A stretch of DNA of 42,215 nt from Treponema sp. Its GTDB lineage: Bacteria; Spirochaetota; Spirochaetia; Treponematales; Breznakiellaceae. Every line of letters starts with the position of its first letter. Position 1 is the stretch's first letter. The notes under the pieces are model-generated. The model saw only the letters and a program-made list of their open reading frames with translations, was not told where the DNA came from and searched no databases. A program made the position numbers and the translations under genes. This document shows positions 32,596 through 42,051 of this stretch, one piece after another. The DNA is taken from assembly GCA_009782495.1 (NCBI GenBank), contig WRIX01000005.1, positions 1 through 42,215 on the forward strand, read 5' to 3'.

Positions 32596-34767
32596 ATGGA
32601 AAAAAATTCAACGGATACAAAAACAATTAAATCAAAAAGCAAAGCAGCAAAGAAAACCGGTAAACAAATACTTGTAATTGTCGAATCTCCTGCAAAAGCA
32701 AAAACCATTGAAAAATATTTGGGTCCTTCCTATACCGTAAAAGCTTCTATGGGGCATTTAATCGATCTGCCCAAATCGCGTACAGCAGTTGATGTGGAAC
32801 ATGATTTTGAACCCGAATATATTACTGTCAGGGGAAGAGCTAAACTCCTTAAAGAGCTTCAGGGCGATGCAAAAAAATCGGATGAAGTATTGCTTGCCAG
32901 TGATAATGACCGTGAAGGAGAAGCAATAGCCTGGCATTTACGCAATGCTATTGCTGCAAAAACAGCCAAAGTTCCGATAAAACGTATCTCTTTTAACGAA
33001 ATTACACCTCAGGCAATTAAAGATGCGGTAGATAATCCTTCGATGATTGATGAAGCAAAGGTGAATGCCCAAAAAGCCAGGAGGGTTTTGGACAGGCTTG
33101 TCGGGTATAACCTTTCTCCCTTGCTTTGGAAAAAAGTTAAAAACGGACTTTCCGCCGGACGGGTTCAATCGGTTGCGCTGCGGCTTATCTGTGAACGGGA
33201 AAAAGAAGTTGAGTCTTTTATTCCGGAAGAATACTGGACTGTAGATGCCGATTTTAAAGCCGGAAAACACGGAATATTTACCGCTCAGCTTGTATCCTGG
33301 CAGGGAAAAAAACCGGAACTGAAAAACGAAACTGAGGTACACCGTATTATTGATGCGGTAAAAGATTCTTCCTGTGTTGTTTCTGAAATTCGGGAAACGG
33401 AAAAAACAGTTCGTCCCAGGCCGCCTTTTACTACTTCTCAGTTACAGCAAATGGCTGCAAACAGATTGGGCTTTACCAGTAAAAAGACCATGCAGATTGC
33501 CCAACAGTTGTACGAAGGGGTTAATATAGGATCAGGCCGGGTAGGGTTGATTACCTATATGCGTACCGATTCGGTTCGGATTTCCGCTCTTGCGTTAAAC
33601 GAAGTGCGGGACTGGATTGGAAAAAATCATGCTGATTGTCTTCCTCCGGAACCCGTTGAATACGAAGCCGGAAAGAAAGTTCAGGATGCGCATGAAGCAA
33701 TCAGACCGACCTATGTAAGCTATACACCTGATTCAATTAAGGATTCTTTAACCCGCGATCAATTAAAACTTTATACAATTATTTGGGAACGGTTTGTAGC
33801 CTGTCAGATGAAAAATGCCAGAACAAAAACGGTAAGTATTGATATTTCAGCAGCTATTGCGGAATCTGCCGGAGGAGGAGATGCAATTTTCCGTATTGCG
33901 GGTACAAAGATCCTGGAAAAAGGTTTTTATAAGGCAATGAAACTCCTTGCTTCCAAAGAAGAAAAGGGAAGTAACGTTCCGCCGCTTAAACAGGGTGACA
34001 TTCTGAAAACGGAAAAATTTTATCCCGAGCAGCACTTTACACAGGGACCTCCGCGTTATACCGATGCTTCAATAGTAAAAATACTTGAAGAAAAAGGTAT
34101 AGGCCGGCCTTCAACCTATGCTCCGATTATTTCGGTTCTTTTGGACCGGTACTATGTAACAAGGTCCAATAAACAACTGGTTCCCACCTTGTTGGGCCGT
34201 ATGATCAGCGATATGCTCGGCGAATACTTTCCTCATGTTGTAGACGCTGCTTTTACCGCAACCATGGAATCCAAACTTGATGAGGTAGAGGAAAACAATA
34301 TACGCTGGCCCGACATGATTAAGGAATTCTGGGATCCTTTTAAAGACAGAGTTGATGAAGTCGGAAAAACCCTGGAGTCCTACAAAGGAACTTTGGATGA
34401 AATAACAGAATATAAATGTGAGAAATGCGGTAAATCGCTGGTAAAAAAACTCGGACGTTTTGGGTTTTTCCTTGCATGTTCAGGTTTTCCGGAGTGCAGG
34501 AATACCCGTTCAATTCCCCTGGCAAAGTGTCCGAAATGCGATGGTGATGTGGTTGCCCGGAAAACAAGGGGAAGGGGAAAAGAATTCTACGGTTGTACTA
34601 ATTTTCCGGAATGTGATTTTATTTCCCATTATAAACCGCTTTCCCAGGACTGTCCCCAATGCGGACAGTTTCTTGTGGAAAAATATGACAAACGAAAAGG
34701 CAGCCACAAGGTCTGCATTAATCCTTCATGCGATTACCTTCACAGTGCCGAAGAGGAGGAAAAATGA
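32596..34767 (+). CDS. topA: DNA topoisomerase I
   Basis: A 723-residue type IA topoisomerase relaxing negative supercoils. The Toprim domain has IVESPAKAKTIEKYLG with Glu30 and SDNDREGEAIAWHL with Asp103 and Asp105; the active-site Tyr321 is in GRVGLITYMRTDS. The C-terminus has three Cys4 zinc-ribbon units: CEKCGKSLVKKLGRFGFF then C-x5-C, CPKCDGDVVARKTRG then CTNFPEC, and CPQCGQFLVEKY then CINPSC. A Lys-rich N-terminal tail of about 23 residues precedes the Toprim domain. Its stop overlaps the following Xer gene as ATGA. Confidence 0.98.
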   Translation: MEKNSTDTKTIKSKSKAAKKTGKQILVIVESPAKAKTIEKYLGPSYTVKASMGHLIDLPKSRTAVDVEHDFEPEYITVRGRAKLLKELQGDAKKSDEVLLASDNDREGEAIAWHLRNAIAAKTAKVPIKRISFNEITPQAIKDAVDNPSMIDEAKVNAQKARRVLDRLVGYNLSPLLWKKVKNGLSAGRVQSVALRLICEREKEVESFIPEEYWTVDADFKAGKHGIFTAQLVSWQGKKPELKNETEVHRIIDAVKDSSCVVSEIRETEKTVRPRPPFTTSQLQQMAANRLGFTSKKTMQIAQQLYEGVNIGSGRVGLITYMRTDSVRISALALNEVRDWIGKNHADCLPPEPVEYEAGKKVQDAHEAIRPTYVSYTPDSIKDSLTRDQLKLYTIIWERFVACQMKNARTKTVSIDISAAIAESAGGGDAIFRIAGTKILEKGFYKAMKLLASKEEKGSNVPPLKQGDILKTEKFYPEQHFTQGPPRYTDASIVKILEEKGIGRPSTYAPIISVLLDRYYVTRSNKQLVPTLLGRMISDMLGEYFPHVVDAAFTATMESKLDEVEENNIRWPDMIKEFWDPFKDRVDEVGKTLESYKGTLDEITEYKCEKCGKSLVKKLGRFGFFLACSGFPECRNTRSIPLAKCPKCDGDVVARKTRGRGKEFYGCTNFPECDFISHYKPLSQDCPQCGQFLVEKYDKRKGSHKVCINPSCDYLHSAEEEEK

Positions 34768-35675
34768 TAGAACAGTACCTCCTCTACCTTAAAGCTGTAA
34801 GAGGTATGTCCGAACGAACATTGACGGCCTATGGAAACGATCTTTCCCGTTATGCCGTATATTGCAATAATATGGATATTGTTCCGGAAACGGCTGACAG
34901 CCGGGGTGTACAGCATTTTATTGCAGATCTTTCAGCCGAAGGAATTTCTTCGGTTAGTGTAAACCGTTCTCTTTCTTCGATCCGCGGGTTTTACCGGTGG
35001 CTTATCAGAACAGGAAAACGTAAAGACGATCCTTCGGTTTCCATAAGGAATCTAAAAACAGCCAGGACACTGCCGGAATTTCTTTGGGAAGGGGAAATGG
35101 CTTCTTTTGCGGAACTTCCCGAAAAAGAAGGTATACTATGGCCGTTACGGGACAAAGCGCTGATCCTGGCCATGTATTCGGCAGGATTACGAATTGCGGA
35201 GCTTGCTTCACTTTCAATTGGATTTCTGGATGACGATGTCCAGTCTGCTCGTGTAACCGGAAAGGGCGGCAAAGAACGCTATGTATTTTTTTCCGAAGAA
35301 GCAACGCAGGCTATAAAAGAGTATTTTCCGGTTCGTACCGAAAGAATAAAGCAGGAAAAACCGACAGACCGGGTATTTATCAACCGCCGTGGAGGACCGC
35401 TTTCTGTTCCGGGAATACGATGGATTATCAGCCAATACGGAGACAGGTCGGGTTTGGGAAAGCATATTCACCCTCATGCCCTGCGTCACAGCTTTGCAAC
35501 TCATCTGTTAAATTCGGGCTGCGATGTCCGTCTGGTACAGGAAATGCTGGGACATGCAAGTATTTCGACTACCCAGCGCTATACCCATGTAGATATGGAA
35601 CGGTTAAAACAGGCATATATGAAAGCCCATCCACACGCAAGTGTTCGTGCACATACAATGGAGAACGTACAATGA
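34764..35675 (+). CDS. tyrosine recombinase XerC/XerD (CodV-like)
   Basis: A 303-residue site-specific recombinase of standard Xer length with the full catalytic set: Arg143 (AGLRIAEL), Lys167 (TGKGGKER), His238 and Arg241 (HPHALRHSF), His264 (LGHASI) and nucleophile Tyr273 (QRYTHVD). The N-terminal half is the SAM-like core-binding domain. It resolves chromosome dimers at dif. GAGGAGG precedes ATG 34764. Whether it is XerC or XerD cannot be decided here; the position after topA matches codV of Bacillus. With the copy at 30535 broken, this may act alone or with a partner elsewhere. Confidence 0.95.
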   Translation: MIEQYLLYLKAVRGMSERTLTAYGNDLSRYAVYCNNMDIVPETADSRGVQHFIADLSAEGISSVSVNRSLSSIRGFYRWLIRTGKRKDDPSVSIRNLKTARTLPEFLWEGEMASFAELPEKEGILWPLRDKALILAMYSAGLRIAELASLSIGFLDDDVQSARVTGKGGKERYVFFSEEATQAIKEYFPVRTERIKQEKPTDRVFINRRGGPLSVPGIRWIISQYGDRSGLGKHIHPHALRHSFATHLLNSGCDVRLVQEMLGHASISTTQRYTHVDMERLKQAYMKAHPHASVRAHTMENVQ

Positions 35676-36217
35676 ATGAAGTGATAATACGATCCACTAC
35701 CGTCCTCGCTGTAAGGCGAAACGGAGAAGTTGCCATGTCGGGAGACGGGCAAGTAACGTTAGGTGAAACAATAGTCAAGAACAATGCCCGCAAAGTACGC
35801 AGGCTTTGGGACGGTAAGGTGCTTTGCGGGTTTGCCGGCGCTACCGCAGATGCCTTTACGCTTTTTGATCGTTTTGAAGGCAAGCTTAAGGAATATTCCG
35901 GCGACCTCGCACGGGCCGCGGTTGAACTTGCAAAGGACTGGCGCATGGACAGAGCTTTGCGCCGCCTTGAGGCAATGCTCTTAACGGCGGATTTAAGCAA
36001 AACCCTCCTCATTTCAGGAACAGGGGACGTAATAGAACCGGCAGAAGATGTGCTGGCCATAGGTTCAGGCGGCAACTATGCCCTTTCGGCAGCTCTGGCT
36101 TTTCTTGACGGGAGCACACTATCTGCTTCGGAAATAGCAAAACGCAGCCTTGAAATTGCAGGGAATATTTGTATCTATACCAACAGAGAAATTACGGTGG
36201 AGGAATTGAAGCCATAA
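35672..36217 (+). CDS. hslV: ATP-dependent protease HslV (ClpQ) peptidase subunit
   Basis: The 181-residue Ntn-hydrolase is the proteolytic core of the HslUV protease. The catalytic Thr is expected at [23 protein letters not shown], which here is preceded by eight residues (MNEVIIRS) that would have to be removed, as in family members with a short propeptide. [14 protein letters not shown] and NREITVEEL near the end are typical. ATG 35672 overlaps the Xer stop as ATGA; an upstream in-frame extension is an artefact. The stop overlaps hslU by one base. Confidence 0.96.
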   Translation: MNEVIIRSTTVLAVRRNGEVAMSGDGQVTLGETIVKNNARKVRRLWDGKVLCGFAGATADAFTLFDRFEGKLKEYSGDLARAAVELAKDWRMDRALRRLEAMLLTADLSKTLLISGTGDVIEPAEDVLAIGSGGNYALSAALAFLDGSTLSASEIAKRSLEIAGNICIYTNREITVEELKP

Positions 36218-37830
36218 TGGAAAAAAAACCAGTATATTCAGCCGGGCCGGCAGGCGAAGGTTCATTTCTTGATCGTCTGACACCCCGGGAAATCGTTGCG
36301 GAGTTGGACAAATACATAATTGGCCAGAAAAAAGCCAAAAGGTCGGTTGCCGTTGCTCTGCGTAACCGCATTCGGCGAATCAAACTCGATCCGGAATTGC
36401 GGGAAGACATCGCTCCAAAAAATATCCTTATGATTGGCCCTACCGGAGTGGGTAAAACGGAAATTGCACGCCGGCTTGCAAAACTTGCCAATTCACCTTT
36501 TATTAAAGTAGAAGCTACCAAATATACCGAAGTCGGCTATGTCGGCCGGGATGTAGAATCGATGATCCGCGATCTTATGGCTGCAGGTGTTCAGATGGTA
36601 AAGCAGGAGATGCAGCAATCGGTAAATGCCGAAGCGGAAAAACTTGCCGAAGAAGCCCTGCTGGATCTGCTTGTTCCCCGGCCGAAGAAAAAGAATAAAG
36701 AGCAAGCGCCGCAATCTTCCGGTCCGGTATTCCGTCCTATGGGTTCTTTTTCCTTTAACAACGACAATGGGCCGGGGATTATGGGAACCGCCATTCAGGT
36801 AGGTATACCTGTTATGAACCAGCAGTTTTCTTCTGATAATCAGAACGAACAGCCGGATATTGCCGGCGGCGAACAAGAAATTGAAGAAAGGACAGACGAA
36901 CAAACCAGCCGCCAGGAAATTCACGATGATGCAGGAAGTGAAAGGAAAACCGATCATACCCGTGAAAAATTCCGCACATGGCTTAGGGAAGGAAAGCTGG
37001 AAGACGGTACTGTGGAAATTACGGTAAATCAAAGCCCGCAGCTTCCTTCTTTTGAAATGATGGGCGGCAGTATGGAAGACCTGGAATCCAGCCTTTCGGG
37101 AATAGCCGGTTTTTTTGGAGGGAACAAGAAAAAAAAGCTTGTTACTGTCAGACGGGCAAGGGAAATCCTGATTGCCGAAGAAGCTGAAAAGCTTATCGAT
37201 CGTGACAAAGTCAGTGAAGAAGCCAGAAAACGCGTGGAAGAAACCGGAATTGTCTTTATCGACGAGATAGACAAGATTGCCGTAAGGGAAGGGCGAAGCG
37301 GAGGTCCCGACGTATCCCGCGAAGGGGTTCAGCGGGATATCTTGCCGATTGTAGAGGGGGCCACGGTAAATACCAAATGGGGGCAGGTGAACACAAGCCA
37401 CATACTTTTTGTTGCAGCCGGAGCTTTTAACATAAGTAAACCTTCGGACCTGATCCCCGAGCTTCAGGGCCGTTTTCCCCTGCGGGTAGAGCTGGATTCC
37501 CTTGGCAAGGAAGAATTCCTGCGGATTCTTACAGAACCAAAAAATGCCCTGACCCGGCAGTATAAGGATCTTCTTTCCACGGAAAATGTCGAAATCGACT
37601 TTACCGATGAAGCTATTGAACGCCTGGCCGCCCTGGCCGCAGAAGTAAACAAGCGGCTGGAAAACATTGGGGCTCGCCGTCTTCATACAATAATGGAAAA
37701 TTTGCTGGAAGAGCTTTCTTTTGAAGCTCCTGACATAAGTCCGACAAAAGTAACCATAACAAGAGATTATGTGAACGAAAAGCTCGAAGGTCTGGCAACG
37801 GATCAGGATTTGGGGCGCTACATACTGTAA
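36217..37830 (+). CDS. hslU: ATP-dependent protease HslU (ClpY) unfoldase, enlarged I domain
   Basis: The AAA+ unfoldase partner of HslV. Motifs are [17 protein letters not shown], Walker [10 protein letters not shown] at 74-82, the pore motif [11 protein letters not shown], Walker [13 protein letters not shown], the [18 protein letters not shown] sensor region and the C-terminal LGRYIL that docks into HslV. At 537 residues it is about 90 longer than E. coli HslU (443). The extra is in the I domain, roughly residues 155-250, a low-complexity stretch rich in Gln, Asn, Glu and Asp. The start overlaps hslV; GGAGG lies about 12 bp upstream. Confidence 0.97.
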   Translation: MEKKPVYSAGPAGEGSFLDRLTPREIVAELDKYIIGQKKAKRSVAVALRNRIRRIKLDPELREDIAPKNILMIGPTGVGKTEIARRLAKLANSPFIKVEATKYTEVGYVGRDVESMIRDLMAAGVQMVKQEMQQSVNAEAEKLAEEALLDLLVPRPKKKNKEQAPQSSGPVFRPMGSFSFNNDNGPGIMGTAIQVGIPVMNQQFSSDNQNEQPDIAGGEQEIEERTDEQTSRQEIHDDAGSERKTDHTREKFRTWLREGKLEDGTVEITVNQSPQLPSFEMMGGSMEDLESSLSGIAGFFGGNKKKKLVTVRRAREILIAEEAEKLIDRDKVSEEARKRVEETGIVFIDEIDKIAVREGRSGGPDVSREGVQRDILPIVEGATVNTKWGQVNTSHILFVAAGAFNISKPSDLIPELQGRFPLRVELDSLGKEEFLRILTEPKNALTRQYKDLLSTENVEIDFTDEAIERLAALAAEVNKRLENIGARRLHTIMENLLEELSFEAPDISPTKVTITRDYVNEKLEGLATDQDLGRYIL

Positions 37831-37874
37831 AGGGAGGGTCAAAATAAGCCGATGCTCAAAAGAGAGGTATATGG

Positions 37875-38288
37875 ATGAATAGTTTTTCCAAAACCGTTGA
37901 TGTACTCCACCGGGCAATGAACGCGGGGAATCTCCGTCATTCGGTTTATGCGGACAACCTTGCCAACAAAGATGTTCCCAACTTTAAAAGGACCGAGGTG
38001 AATTTTGAATCGGCATTAAAAAAAGCAATTCTTTCCCAAAGCTATAAGCCGGAGTTTATTATGGCGCGGGGCGATCCCCGTCATGTCAGCAACTGGACAC
38101 AAATAGATTACCGGGATGTACATCCCAGGCGTGTGCTGGACTTTACCAGTACCTACAACAACGACGGTAATAATGTTGATCCGGAAAAAGAGATAAACAA
38201 TATTCTGGAAAACCAGATGCGTTATACTTTATACGCCCATGCAGCGGCGTTTGAATACAGCCAGGTTGCCCTGGTATTGAGGTCATAG
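37875..38288 (+). CDS. flgB: flagellar basal-body rod protein FlgB
   Basis: The 137-residue proximal rod protein has the N-terminal rod signature (RHSVYADNLANKDVPNFKR) and the amphipathic C-terminal helix (MRYTLYAHAAAFEYSQVALVL) that forms the coiled-coil rod wall. GAGAGG precedes ATG 37875. It is first of the flagellar genes, 44 bp after hslU. An 8-codon frame, ATG 37852 to TGA 37878, ends overlapping its ATG and has AGGGAGGG upstream; it may be a coupling leader or chance. Confidence 0.96.
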   Translation: MNSFSKTVDVLHRAMNAGNLRHSVYADNLANKDVPNFKRTEVNFESALKKAILSQSYKPEFIMARGDPRHVSNWTQIDYRDVHPRRVLDFTSTYNNDGNNVDPEKEINNILENQMRYTLYAHAAAFEYSQVALVLRS

Positions 38289-38289
38289 T

Positions 38290-38748
38290 ATGGGACTTTT
38301 TACTTCGATTAACATTGCTTCCAGCGGCATGGGCGCTCAGCGCCTGCGTGTCGATGTTATTGCGGACAATATGGCCAACGCAACCACCACCCGAACCAAT
38401 GAAGGCGGTGTTTTTAAGCGATCCCGGGTGATCATGAGGCCGCGGGTTCAACAGCCTTATTGGCGTTCGCCTTTTTTGCCGAAATTGCTTGATAACGGCC
38501 CTGGTCAGGGCGTTCGGATAACGGGTATAAAAAAAGACGATTCTCCGCCCCGCCTGATCTACGATCCTTCCCATCCCGACAGAATTCTTGACGGTCCCCA
38601 CAAGGATTATGTGGAAATGCCGAATGTCGAGATTGTAAAAGAAATGGTGGATTTGCTGGAAGCTAACCGTATGTATGAAGCCAACGCCCAGGTGGTAGAA
38701 GGCTATAAATCGATGTTCCAGAGAGCTCTGGAAATAGGAGGAAGATAA
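38290..38748 (+). CDS. flgC: flagellar basal-body rod protein FlgC
   Basis: A 152-residue rod protein with the family opening (INIASSGMGAQRLRVDVIADN through MANATTTRTNEGG) and the C-terminal block NVEIVKEMVDLLEANRMYEANAQVV shared by rod and hook proteins. It starts 1 bp after flgB, and the two build the proximal rod across the periplasm. Confidence 0.97.
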   Translation: MGLFTSINIASSGMGAQRLRVDVIADNMANATTTRTNEGGVFKRSRVIMRPRVQQPYWRSPFLPKLLDNGPGQGVRITGIKKDDSPPRLIYDPSHPDRILDGPHKDYVEMPNVEIVKEMVDLLEANRMYEANAQVVEGYKSMFQRALEIGGR

Positions 38749-38751
38749 TAA

Positions 38752-39135
38752 ATGACTTTAACACCGCAATACTATAGTCCTGTACCCATGCCGCCTGTCC
38801 CTTCTTCTTTACCGGATCTGCGGCCCAGGGTATTAAACGAAGAGTTCTACAATGCTACCGGTTCCGGAATTGCGTCGCTGGGTAAGACCATCGGCGCTGA
38901 CGGAGTAATGAAGGACGGTCTTTTTAGTGAGACTATGCTTAAAGCCCTGGACAAGGTAAGCGGTTACCAGAAGTACAGCGACAATCTTTATCAACAGGCA
39001 ATACTTGCGCCTGACTCGGTAAATGTGGAAGACATCGCTATGGCGGAAGCGCAGGCTAATATGTCATTGAATATTGCCAACAGAATCCTGAGCCGTGTTG
39101 TTCAGGCATGGAAAGATATTGTAAACACACGATAA
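38752..39135 (+). CDS. fliE: flagellar hook-basal body complex protein FliE
   Basis: The 127-residue protein has a variable Pro-rich start (TPQYYSPVPMPPVPSSLPDL) and the conserved helical C-terminus (DSVNVEDIAMAEAQANMSLN, then ILSRVVQAWKDIVN) typical of FliE. FliE joins the MS ring to the rod. The gene lies 3 bp after flgC and 21 bp before fliF. Confidence 0.93.
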   Translation: MTLTPQYYSPVPMPPVPSSLPDLRPRVLNEEFYNATGSGIASLGKTIGADGVMKDGLFSETMLKALDKVSGYQKYSDNLYQQAILAPDSVNVEDIAMAEAQANMSLNIANRILSRVVQAWKDIVNTR

Positions 39136-39156
39136 TTAGTATAGCAGGGGGGGGAA

Positions 39157-40857
39157 ATGGATTTCTTGCGAAAATTACTCGAACAGGTTAAAAATCTCTG
39201 GGGGAAGTGGACCTTAGTTCAGCGCCTGATTCTTGCCGGCATTGTTGTTGTTGTACTGGCAGGGATGATTGCTCTTGTGTCGGTATCATCATCGCCCAGT
39301 ACAGTGGCATTGTTTGACAGAGCCATTACCGACGAAGATATGCGGGACAGGATCATCACCCGGATCAACGAAGAGGGGTATAACGCTCAGGTCAACTCCA
39401 GCGGGATCATTATGGTTCCCGATGCCGCTACGGCCCGGAAGATACGCGGTATCCTTATTCGTGAGGATTTGGTTCCCAGAGGGATAAATCCCTGGGAAAT
39501 TTTTGACAGGGACCGCTGGACCATTACCGATTTTGAAAGGAATGTTAATCTGCAGCGTGCCATAAAACAGATGGTAACCGATCATATCAAAGCCCTGGAC
39601 GGTGTGGATGATGCCAAGGTAAACATTGTTGTTCCCAAGAATTCACTGTTCCTGCAGGATCAAAATCCTGTTTCCGCCAGTGTAAGCCTGATCCCTACTC
39701 CCGGCAGCGATATTACGCAAAACCGGAAAAAAATTGAAGGTATTGTTAAAATCCTTAAATTTGCCGTAGAAGGCCTAAATGAAGAGTATATCGTCATTAC
39801 CGATCAAGCCGGTGTAGTGCTGAATGATTTGGAATGGGATGGCGTGGATGAACATAATTTATTGAAGCGCCAGCAGGAATACATCCTCAGTCTTGAGTCC
39901 AAGTACAAAACGCTTATCTTGACCAGCCTTCAAAGTACATTTACAACAGACCGCGTTCGGGATATCAATGTTAAGTTTGATATGGATATGTCCAAAAAAT
40001 CGATTAGCAGGACAGAGTACCTTCCGTTTGTGCAGCGCCCCAGAACTCCGGGTTTAGCTTATGACGATTCGGTAATAAAAGATTCTGTTACTCTTTCGCA
40101 GGAAATCTATGATACTACCTATGAAGGTACCGGTTTTAATCCCGAAGGTCCTCCGGGAGTGGAGCCCAATGTAATGCCCAACTACGGTGACGTAGCCAAT
40201 ATGCACGGCACGGTTAAGCAGCATGTGGTAAAAACCAATGAAAATGTCGGGAGCGAAGTAACCGAGGAAGAACGAAAGCCCCGTATAGACAGGGTAACCG
40301 TATCTGTAAACATAGACGGAACCTGGAATAAAAAGTACGATGAAAAAGGAAAACCGGTAATCCTGTCCAACAATTCCATTGAACGGGAATATACCCCCAT
40401 TGATTCGGCTGATGTAAAAAACACTCAGCTTTTGGTGCAGGATGCCATCGGATACGATGCGGCACGGGGGGATTCGGTTACGGTACAGAACATACGTTTT
40501 GACCGTACCCAGCAGTTTGCCGACGAGGATGCCGCCTATTTCAGGCAGCAGAACATACAGCGAACGATAATCTTCTTTCTGATTGGACTTGCTGTTCTTC
40601 TTGTTGCCTTCGTGATCTTCCGTCTGGTGTCCAAAGCCATTGAACGGCAGCGGCTTCTTGCAGAAGAAGCTCTGGCCAGAGAACGGCAGGCGGCGCGGGA
40701 AAGAGCCCTTTTGGAGGCGGAACAGGAAGGCGTGGAAGTGTCCATGTCCGTTGAAGAACGGAAGCGCATGGAACTGCAGGAAGCTGTAATCAGCATGGCC
40801 AAGGATCATCCTGAGGATGCGGCACAGCTGATCAGAACCTGGCTTTTGGAGGACTAA
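39157..40857 (+). CDS. fliF: flagellar MS-ring protein FliF
   Basis: A 566-residue protein with two membrane spans (LVQRLILAGIVVVVLAGMIA at about 19-38 and IIFFLIGLAVLLVAFVIF near 470) flanking a large periplasmic region with ring-building motifs (VPRGINPWEIFDRDRWTITD, DGVDDAKVNIVVPKNSLF). The C-terminal AAQLIRTWLLED is the FliG-binding tail. FliF forms the MS ring on which the export gate and rotor assemble. A GGGGGGG run immediately before ATG 39157 acts as the ribosome-binding site. Confidence 0.97.
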   Translation: MDFLRKLLEQVKNLWGKWTLVQRLILAGIVVVVLAGMIALVSVSSSPSTVALFDRAITDEDMRDRIITRINEEGYNAQVNSSGIIMVPDAATARKIRGILIREDLVPRGINPWEIFDRDRWTITDFERNVNLQRAIKQMVTDHIKALDGVDDAKVNIVVPKNSLFLQDQNPVSASVSLIPTPGSDITQNRKKIEGIVKILKFAVEGLNEEYIVITDQAGVVLNDLEWDGVDEHNLLKRQQEYILSLESKYKTLILTSLQSTFTTDRVRDINVKFDMDMSKKSISRTEYLPFVQRPRTPGLAYDDSVIKDSVTLSQEIYDTTYEGTGFNPEGPPGVEPNVMPNYGDVANMHGTVKQHVVKTNENVGSEVTEEERKPRIDRVTVSVNIDGTWNKKYDEKGKPVILSNNSIEREYTPIDSADVKNTQLLVQDAIGYDAARGDSVTVQNIRFDRTQQFADEDAAYFRQQNIQRTIIFFLIGLAVLLVAFVIFRLVSKAIERQRLLAEEALARERQAARERALLEAEQEGVEVSMSVEERKRMELQEAVISMAKDHPEDAAQLIRTWLLED

Positions 40858-40860
40858 ACT

Positions 40861-41913
40861 ATGGCACAAGCAACGGTTGGCGGTGCTTCAACCACTTCCA
40901 AAAAGAAAGGAAACAAGGATTTTACCGGCCGCCAGAAAGCAGCCATTTTTCTTGTCAGTATAGGATCAGAAATCTCTGCGGAAATTTTTAAATACCTGCG
41001 GGAAGACGAAATAGAAACGCTTACCTTTGAAATAGCGCGGCTTGAAACCATAGAGCCCGAACAGAAAGACGCCATCCTTTTGGAGTTCCAGGAACTCATG
41101 ATGGCCAACCAGTTTATCACAACCGGCGGTATAGACTATGCACGGGAATTGCTGGAAAAATCCCTGGGAAGCCAGAAAGCCATCGACATTATCAACCGCC
41201 TTACTTCGAGTTTGCAGGTCAGGCCATTCGACTTTATCCGGCGCACCGATCCGGCGCACCTGTTAAACTTTATTCAGCAGGAACATCCCCAAACCATAGC
41301 GCTGATCCTTGCGTACCTCGAACCCAACAAGGCTTCCATCATTCTGCAGAATCTTCCCCACGAAGTGCAGAGTGATGTTGCCCGGCGTATCGCAACTATG
41401 GACAGAACAAGTCCCGAAGTACTCCGTGAAGTGGAACGTGTTCTGGAAAAGAAACTTTCTACACTGTCCAGCGAAGACTATACGGCGGCAGGCGGTGTGG
41501 AAAGCATTGTAGAAATTCTTAACCTTGTTGACCGTTCTTCGGAGAAACAGATCATCGAAGCTCTGGAAGACGAAGATCCTGAATTGGCCGAAGAGATCAA
41601 GAAGAGGATGTTCGTATTCGAAGACATCGTTATGCTCGACGACCGCGCCATTCAGAAGGTTATGCGGGAAGTGGATTCCCAGGAATTGGCCAAGGCGCTC
41701 AAGAGCGTGGATACGGAAGTACAGGATAAGATCTTCCGCAACATGAGTAAACGCGCTGCCGGGATGCTTAAAGAGGATATGGAATACATGGGGCCGATAC
41801 GTCTTAAAGACGTTGAGGAAGCTCAGCAGAAGATCGTTTCCATTATCCGTCACCTGGAAGACACCGGCGAAATCGTTGTTGCCCGCTCCGGCGAAGATGA
41901 GCTTGTTGTATGA
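40861..41913 (+). CDS. fliG: flagellar motor switch protein FliG
   Basis: The 350-residue rotor protein has an N-terminal FliF-binding domain (GRQKAAIFLVSIGSEISAEI), the middle EHPQTIALILAYLEPNKAS motif contacting FliM, and a C-terminal torque domain (VMREVDSQELAKALKS, IFRNMSKRAAGMLKED) with the charged helix facing the stator. It converts ion flow to rotation and switches direction. GGAGG in the end of fliF serves as the ribosome-binding site, and the gene starts 3 bp after the fliF stop. Confidence 0.98.
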   Translation: MAQATVGGASTTSKKKGNKDFTGRQKAAIFLVSIGSEISAEIFKYLREDEIETLTFEIARLETIEPEQKDAILLEFQELMMANQFITTGGIDYARELLEKSLGSQKAIDIINRLTSSLQVRPFDFIRRTDPAHLLNFIQQEHPQTIALILAYLEPNKASIILQNLPHEVQSDVARRIATMDRTSPEVLREVERVLEKKLSTLSSEDYTAAGGVESIVEILNLVDRSSEKQIIEALEDEDPELAEEIKKRMFVFEDIVMLDDRAIQKVMREVDSQELAKALKSVDTEVQDKIFRNMSKRAAGMLKEDMEYMGPIRLKDVEEAQQKIVSIIRHLEDTGEIVVARSGEDELVV

Positions 41914-41934
41914 GAAAGCATTACTGCCGTTCAC

Positions 41935-42015
41935 AAAGCATCACGCAGAGACGCAAAGAAGAAAAGAATTATTGTCTTTCCTTTGCGTTCTCTGCGCCTT
42001 GGCGAGAGGAATTTG
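41935..42015. repeat. dispersed palindromic repeat between fliG and fliH
   Basis: Arms CGCAGAGACGCAAAG (41944-41958) and CTTTGCGTTCTCTGCG (41981-41996) pair apart from one bulged base, followed by CCTTGGCGAGAGG. The pattern matches a widespread intergenic palindrome whose spurious translation reads HAETQRRKE and FLCVLCALAR. It accounts for most of the 138-bp fliG-fliH gap. Confidence 0.8.
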
Positions 42016-42051
42016 GGAATAAATTAATAGTTAAGTAAGCAGAGGAACGTT

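Noticed and set aside
36493-37917. 474-codon open frame on the minus strand opposite hslU
   Set aside because: HslU on the other strand has every family motif; the antisense frame has no domain and reflects codon bias.
40054-40869. Antisense 271-codon frame opposite fliF
   Set aside because: Shadow of fliF, no domain and low-complexity aromatic composition.
41813-42022. Open frame ending HAETQRRKE...ALARGIWE
   Set aside because: A typical spurious translation of the palindromic repeat overlapping the fliG end.
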